31,947 nucleotides of DNA. It comes from Sphaeroforma sirkka (lineage: Eukaryota; Opisthokonta; Ichthyosporea; Ichthyophonida). The notes under the pieces are model-generated. The model made no database searches and had not been told where the DNA came from. It worked only from the letters and a program-made list of their open reading frames with translations. The translations under genes and the position numbers were made by a program. The DNA lies in NCBI GenBank assembly GCA_001586965.3, contig LUCW03001895.1, positions 1 to 31,947 on the forward strand, written 5' to 3'. Shown here one piece after another: positions 26,501-31,947 of this stretch (position 1 is the first letter of the stretch; every line of letters starts with the position of its first letter).

Positions 26501-28293
26501 TCGTTGGCCAACGGCTAAGAAACCTTCTATCTGGGCTCTTCTGGTTCGTACCTATACGGATTGAAATATTTGCAGTGCGTGACCGGTCTAGTCTATATAT
26601 CGTTGGCCAACGGCTAAGAAACCTTCTATCTGGGCTCTTCTGGTTCGTACCTATACGGATTGAAATATTTGCAGTGCGTGACCGGTCTAGTCTATATATC
26701 GTTGGCCAACGGCTAAGAAACCTTCTATCTGGGCTCTTCTGGTTCGTACCTATACGGATTGAAATATTTGCAGTGCGTGACCGGTCTAGTCTATATATCG
26801 TTGGCCAACGGCTAAGAAACCTTCTATCTGGGCTCTTCTGGTTCGTACCTATACGGATTGAAATATTTGCAGTGCGTGACCGGTCTAGTCTATATATCGT
26901 TGGCCAACGGCTAAGAAACCTTCTATCTGGGCTCTTCTGGTTCGTACCTATACGGATTGAAATATTTGCAGTGCGTGACCGGTCTAGTCTATATATCGTT
27001 GGCCAACGGCTAAGAAACCTTCTATCTGGGCTCTTCTGGTTCGTACCTATACGGATTGAAATATTTGCAGTGCGGTCTAGTCTATATATCGTTGGCCAAC
27101 GGCTAAGAAACCTTCTATCTGGGCTCTTCTGGTTCACCTATACGGATTGAAATATTTGCAGTGCGTGACCGGTCTAGTCTATATATCGTTGGCCAACGGC
27201 TAAGAAACCTTCTATCTGGGCTCTTCTGGTTCGTACCTATACGGATTGAAATATTTGCAGTGCGTGACCGGTCTAGTCTATATATCGTTGGCCAACGGCT
27301 AAGAAACCTTCTATCTGGGCTCTTCTGGTTCGTACCTATACGGATTGAAATATTTGCAGTGCGTGACCGGTCTAGTCTATATATCGTTGGCCAACGGCTA
27401 AGAAACCTTCTATCTGGGCTCTTCTGGTTCGTACCTATACGGATTGAAATATTTGCAGTGCGTGACCGGTCTAGTCTATATATCGTTGGCCAACGGCTAA
27501 GAAACCTTCTATCTGGGCTCTTCTGGTTCGTACCTATACGGATTGAAATATTTGCAGTGCGTGACCGGTCTAGTCTATATATCGTTGGCCAACGGCTAAG
27601 AAACCTTCTATCTGGGCTCTTCTGGTTCGTACCTATACGGATTGAAATATTTGCAGTGCGTGACCGGTCTAGTCTATATATCGTTGGCCAACGGCTAAGA
27701 AACCTTCTATCTGGGCTCTTCTGGTTCGTACCTATACGGATTGAAATATTTGCAGTGCGTGACCGGTCTAGTCTATATATCGTTGGCCAACGGCTAAGAA
27801 ACCTTCTATCTGGGCTCTTCTGGTTCGTACCTATACGGATTGAAATATTTGCAGTGCGTGACCGGTCTAGTCTATATATCGTTGGCCAACGGCTAAGAAA
27901 CCTTCTATCTGGGCTCTTCTGGTTCGTACCTATACGGATTGAAATATTTGCAGTGCGTGACCGGTCTAGTCTATATATCGTTGGCCAACGGCTAAGAAAC
28001 CTTCTATCTGGGCTCTTCTGGTTCGTACCTATACGGATTGAAATATTTGCAGTGCGTGACCGGTCTAGTCTATATATCGTTGGCCAACGGCTAAGAAACC
28101 TTCTATCTGGGCTCTTCTGGTTCGTACCTATACGGATTGAAATATTTGCAGTGCGTGACCGGTCTAGTCTATATATCGTTGGCCAACGGCTAAGAAACCT
28201 TCTATCTGGGCTCTTCTGGTTCGTACCTATACGGATTGAAATATTTGCAGTGCGTGACCGGTCTAGTCTATATATCGTTGGCCAACGGCTAAG
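14543..28293. repeat. Homogenised core of the satellite (139 units)
   Basis: There are 139 units over 13,751 bp, only three of abnormal length: minus 2 in the unit at 19097, minus 6 in the unit at 27015 and minus 2 in the unit at 27108. Position 67 is G in every unit I checked. Position 29 is G except for A at 14868, 15462, 15858, 17541, 17640, 18531, 25855 and 25954. The contrast with the flanks, where about one unit in six has an abnormal length and both sites are mixed, indicates recent amplification or strong gene conversion of one variant. An assembly that filled or collapsed the region with a consensus unit would look similar. Confidence 0.9.
19194..25826. repeat. Run of 67 apparently identical units
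   Basis: The interval is 6,633 bp, exactly 67 times 99, so there is no net length change. The in-phase translations of both strands are unchanged in all 67 units, which would expose nearly any substitution, and position 67 reads G throughout. This is the most uniform stretch of the window. It is bounded on the left by a unit with a 2-base loss (19097-19193) and on the right by two units with A at position 29. Confidence 0.85.
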
Positions 28294-31056
28294 AAACCTT
28301 CTATCTGGGCTCTTCTGGTTCGTACCTATACGGATTGAAATATTTGCAGTGTGACCGGTCTAGTCTATATATCGTTGGCCAACGGCTAAGAAACCTTCTA
28401 TCTGGGCTCTTCTGGTTCGTACCTATACGGATTGAAATATTTGCAGTGCGTGACCGGTCTAGTCTATATATCGTTGGCCAACGGCTAAGAAACCTTCTAT
28501 CTGGGCTCTTCTGGTTCGTACCTATACGGATTGAAATATTTGCAGTGCGTGACCGGTCTAGTCTATATATCGTTGGCCAACGGCTAAGAAACCTTCTATC
28601 TGGGCTCTTCTGGTTCATACCTATACGGATTGAAATATTTGCAGTGCGTGACCGGTCTAGTCTATATATCGTTGGCCAACGGCTAAGAAACCTTCTATCT
28701 GGGCTCTTCTGGTTCGTACCTATACGGATTGAAATATTTGCAGTGCGTGACCGGTCTAGTCTATATATCGTTGGCCAACGGCTAAGAAACCTTCTATCTG
28801 GGCTCTTCTGGTTCGTACCTATACGGATTGAAATATTTGCAGTACGTGACCGGTCTAGTCTATATATCGTTGGCCAACGGCTAAGAAACCTTCTATCTGG
28901 GCTCTTCTGGTTCGTACCTATACGGATTGAAATATTTGCAGTGCGTGACCGGTCTAGTCTATATATCGTTGGCCAACGGCTAAGAAACCTTCTATCTGGG
29001 CTCTTCTGGTTCATACCTATACGGATTGAAATATTTGCAGTGCGTGACCGGTCTAGTCTATATATCGTTGGCCAACGGCTAAGAAACCTTCTATCTGGGC
29101 TCTTCTGGTTCATACCTATACGGATTGAAATATTTGCAGTGCGTGACCGGTCTAGTCTATATATCGTTGGCCAACGGCTAAGAAACCTTCTATCTGGGCT
29201 CTTCTGGTTCATACCTATACGGATTGAAATATTTGCAGTGCGTGACCGGGCTAGTCTATATATCGTTGGCCAACGGCTAAGAAACCTTCTATCTGGGCTC
29301 TTCTGGTTCGTACCTATACGGATTGAAATATTTGCAGTGCGTGACCGGTCTAGTCTATATATCGTTGGCCAACGGCTAAGAAACCTTCTATCTGGGCTCT
29401 TCTGGTTCGTACCTATACGGATTGAAATATTTGCAGTACGTGACCGGTCTAGTCTATATATCGTTGGCCAACGGCTAAGAAACCTTCTATCTGGGCTCTC
29501 TGGTTCGTACCTATACGGATTGAAATATTTGCAGTGCGTGACCGGTCTAGTCTATATATCGTTGGCCAACGGCTAAGAAACCTTCTATCTGGGCTCTTCT
29601 GGTTCGTACCTATACGGATTGAAATATTTGCAGTGTGACCGGTCTAGTCTATATATCGTTGGCCAACGGCTAAGAAACCTTCTATCTGGGCTCTTCTGGT
29701 TCATACCTATACGGATTGAAATATTTGCAGTGCGTGACCGGTCTAGTCTATATATCGTTGGCCAACGGCTAAGAAACCTTCTATCTGGGCTCTTCTGGTT
29801 CATACCTATACGGATTGAAATATTTGCAGTGTGACCGATCTAGTCTATATATCGTTGGCCAACGGCTAAGAAACCTCCTATCTGGGCTCTTCTGGTTCAT
29901 ACCTATACGGATTGAAATATTTGCAGTACGTGACCGGGCTAGTCTGTATATCGTTGGCCAACGGCTAAGAAACCTTCTATCTGGGCTCTTCTGGTTCGTA
30001 CCTATACGGATTGAAATATTTGCAGTGCGTGACCGATCTAGTCTATATATCGTTGGCCAACGGCTAAGAAACCTTCTATCTGGGCTCTTCTGGTTCGTAC
30101 CTATACGGATTGAAATATTTGCAGTGCGTGACCGGTCTAGTCTATATATCGTTGGCCAACGGCTAAGAAACCTTCTATCTGGGCTCTTCTGGTTCGTACC
30201 TATACGGATTGAAATATTTGCAGTGCGACCGGTCTAGTCTATATATCGTTGGCCAACGGCTAAGAAACCTTCTATCTGGGCTCTTCTGGTTCGTACCTAT
30301 ACGGATTGAAATATTTGCAGTGCGTGACCGGTCTAGTCTATATATCGTTGGCCAACGGCTAAGAAACCTTCTATCTGGGCTCTTCTGGTTCATACCTATA
30401 CGGATTGAAATATTTGCAGTGCGTGACCGATCTAGTCTATATATCGTTGGCCAACGGCTAAGAAACCTTCTATCTGGGCTCTTCTGGTTCATACCTATAC
30501 GGATTGAAATATTTGCAGTGCGTGACCGGTCTAGTCTATATATCGTTGGCCAACGGCTAAGAAACCTTCTATCTGGGCTCTTCTGGTTCATACCTATACG
30601 GATTGAAATATTTGCAGTGCGTGACCGATCTAGTCTATATATCGTTGGCCAACGGCTAAGAAACCTTCTATCTGGGCTCTTCTGGTTCATACCTATACGG
30701 ATTGAAATATTTGCAGTGCGTGACCGGTCTAGTCTATATATCGTTGGCCAACGGCTAAGAAACCTTCTATCTGGGCTCTTCTGGTTCGTACCTATACGGA
30801 TTGAAATATTTGCAGTGCGTGACCGATCTAGTCTATATATCGTTGGCCAACGGCTAAGAAACCTTCTATCTGGGCTCTTCTGGTTCGTACCTATACGGAT
30901 TGAAATATTTGCAGTGCGTGACCGATCTAGTCTATATATCGTTGGCCAACGGCTAAGAAACCTTCTATCTGGGCTCTTCTGGTTCGTACCTATACGGATT
31001 GAAATATTTGCAGTGCGTGACCGGGCAAGTCTATATATCGTTGGCCAACGGCTAAG
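28294..31056. repeat. Right heterogeneous segment of the satellite (28 units)
   Basis: There are 28 units, five of abnormal length. The left-flank variants return: A29 in about 11 units, A67 in about six (from 29838 on), and a 2-base loss giving GCAGTGTGACC at about 28350, 29635 and 29832, which is also seen once on the left near 3433. Variants that appear only from here on are GCAGTACGTG (28844, 29438, 29928) and CCGGGCTAG (near 29250 and 29938). The segment mirrors the left flank in composition but is shorter within the window. Confidence 0.88.
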
Positions 31057-31947
31057 AAACCTTCTATCTGGGCTCTTCTGGTTCGTACCTATACGGATTG
31101 AAATATTTGCAGTGCGTGACCGGTCTATATATCGTTGGCCAACGGCTAAGAAACCTTCTATCTGGGCTCTTCTGGTTCATACCTATACGGATTGAAATAT
31201 TTGCAGTGCGTGACCGATCTAGTCTATATATCGTTGGCCAACGGCTAAGAAACCTTCTATCTGGGCTCTTCTGGTTCATATATACGGATTGAAATATTTG
31301 CAGTGACCGCAAGTCTATATATCGTTGGCCAACGGCTAAGAAACCTTCTATCTGGGCTCTTCTGGTTCGTACCTACGGATTGAAATATTTGCAGTGCGTG
31401 ACCGATCAGTCTATATATCGTTGGCCAACGGCTAAGAAACCTTCTATCTGGGCTCTTCTGGTTCATACCTATACGGATTGAAATATTTGCAGTGCGTGAC
31501 CGATCTAGTCTATATATCGTTGGCCAACGGCTAAGAAACCTTCTATCTGGGCTCTTCTGGTTCGTACCTATACGGATTGAAATATTTGCAGTGCGTGACC
31601 GGGCAAGTCTATATCGTTGGCCAACGGCTAAGAAACCTTCTATCTGGGCTCTTCTGTTCGTACCTATACGGATTGAAATATTTGCAGTGCGTGACCGATC
31701 AAGTCTATATATCGTTGGCCAACGGCTAAGAAACCTTCTATCTGGGCTCTTCTGGTTCATACCATACGGATTGAAATATTTGCAGTGCGACCCGGCAAGT
31801 CTATATATCGTTGGCCAACGGCTAAGAAACCTTCTATCTGGGCTCTTCTGGTTTATTTGAAATGTTGCGTCAGCCTGTCTATATCGTTGGCCAAGAAACC
31901 TTCATCTGGCTCTTCTGGTTCGTACTCATACGGATTGAAATATTTGC
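31057..31947. repeat. Decaying right edge of the array (9 units plus a partial unit)
   Basis: Unit lengths here are 94, 99, 91, 96, 99, 97, 98, 96 and 69 bp, followed by a 52-bp partial unit cut by the window end. Several units share a GCAAGTCT or TCAAGTCT form in place of TCTAGTCT (near 31308, 31605, 31699 and 31795; also 31025 just before). The 69-bp unit at 31827-31895 lacks the middle of the unit and part of the palindrome. Rising divergence at an array margin is typical of satellites, since terminal units take little part in unequal exchange. No flanking unique DNA is reached. Lower read accuracy at a contig end would be an alternative cause. Confidence 0.82.

Larger units (their letters stand above)
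1..31947. repeat. 99-bp satellite array, 323 units plus a partial unit
   Basis: The same 99-bp unit recurs head to tail in one orientation across the whole window, with no spacer and no unique sequence. In a unit numbered from AAACCTTCTA (1-10), landmarks are TCTGGTTCRTACC at 21-33 (R is A or G at 29), TGACCGRTCTAG at 61-72 (R at 67), CGTTGGCCAACG at 82-93 and GGCTAAG at the end. The tally is 109 + 38 + 139 + 28 + 9 = 323 units and a 52-bp remnant, and the observed insertions and deletions account for every base. The unit has 45 G+C of 99 and no clear internal sub-repeat. Direct repeats this regular are, from general knowledge, eukaryotic satellite DNA kept similar by unequal exchange and gene conversion. 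I do not recognise the satellite family or species. There is no gene, tRNA, rRNA or mobile element anywhere in it. Confidence 0.98.

Noticed and set aside
19104-27150. Giant repeat-protein genes on either strand (about 2,670 codons each)
   Set aside because: Both strands are open at once only because the unit is 33 codons long. The plus strand lacks ATG in the consensus, frame-breaking indels are common elsewhere in the array, and no promoter, non-repeat terminus or signal is present.
1-31947. CRISPR array
   Set aside because: Units are contiguous 99-bp copies with no unique spacers between short repeats, and there are no cas genes.
1-31947. Transposon or retroelement array
   Set aside because: No terminal inverted repeats, long terminal repeats, transposase or reverse transcriptase sequence is seen; the 99-bp unit is too short and too uniform.
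1-31947. Telomere or rDNA repeat
   Set aside because: The unit is much longer than a telomeric repeat, lacks G-rich telomere motifs, and shows no recognisable rRNA sequence.

Overview
The whole window is one uninterrupted tandem satellite array. A 99-bp unit is repeated head to tail, always on the same strand, from the first base to the last. Setting the unit to begin at AAACC, I count 323 units plus a final 52-bp partial unit. Unit counts and summed length deviations account for every base of the window. I see no unique sequence, gene, RNA gene, transposon, CRISPR array or operon. The array runs off both ends of the window.

The organism cannot be named from this sequence. More than 300 near-identical head-to-tail units without spacers is typical of eukaryotic satellite DNA (pericentromeric, centromeric, subtelomeric or other heterochromatin) and would be exceptional in a bacterium, archaeon or virus. 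The consensus has 45 G+C of 99 and six CpGs, about 1.2 times expectation, so there is no CpG depletion.

Layout. (1) 1-10803: 109 units, heterogeneous, mixing A and G at two diagnostic sites (unit positions 29 and 67), with 18 units of abnormal length. (2) 10804-14542: 38 units, an irregular seam with micro-duplications, a 51-bp truncated unit, private subfamily variants and a six-unit block that appears twice. (3) 14543-28293: 139 units, a strongly homogenised core with G at both sites almost throughout, including 67 consecutive units with no difference that I can see (19194-25826). (4) 28294-31056: 28 units, heterogeneous again, with the variants of the left flank returning. (5) 31057-31947: nine decaying units plus a partial one, most of abnormal length, which looks like the approach to the array's edge.

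The layout fits a recent expansion of one G29/G67 variant inside an older, more varied array, with older variants left on both sides. Each unit carries a perfect 12-bp palindrome (CGTTGGCCAACG) that also resembles, imperfectly, the CENP-B box. This is the most interesting functional hint here, and it is only a hint. Long open frames cross the array on both strands, but they follow from the unit being 33 codons long and are not credible genes. I found no gene-based biological system in this window.
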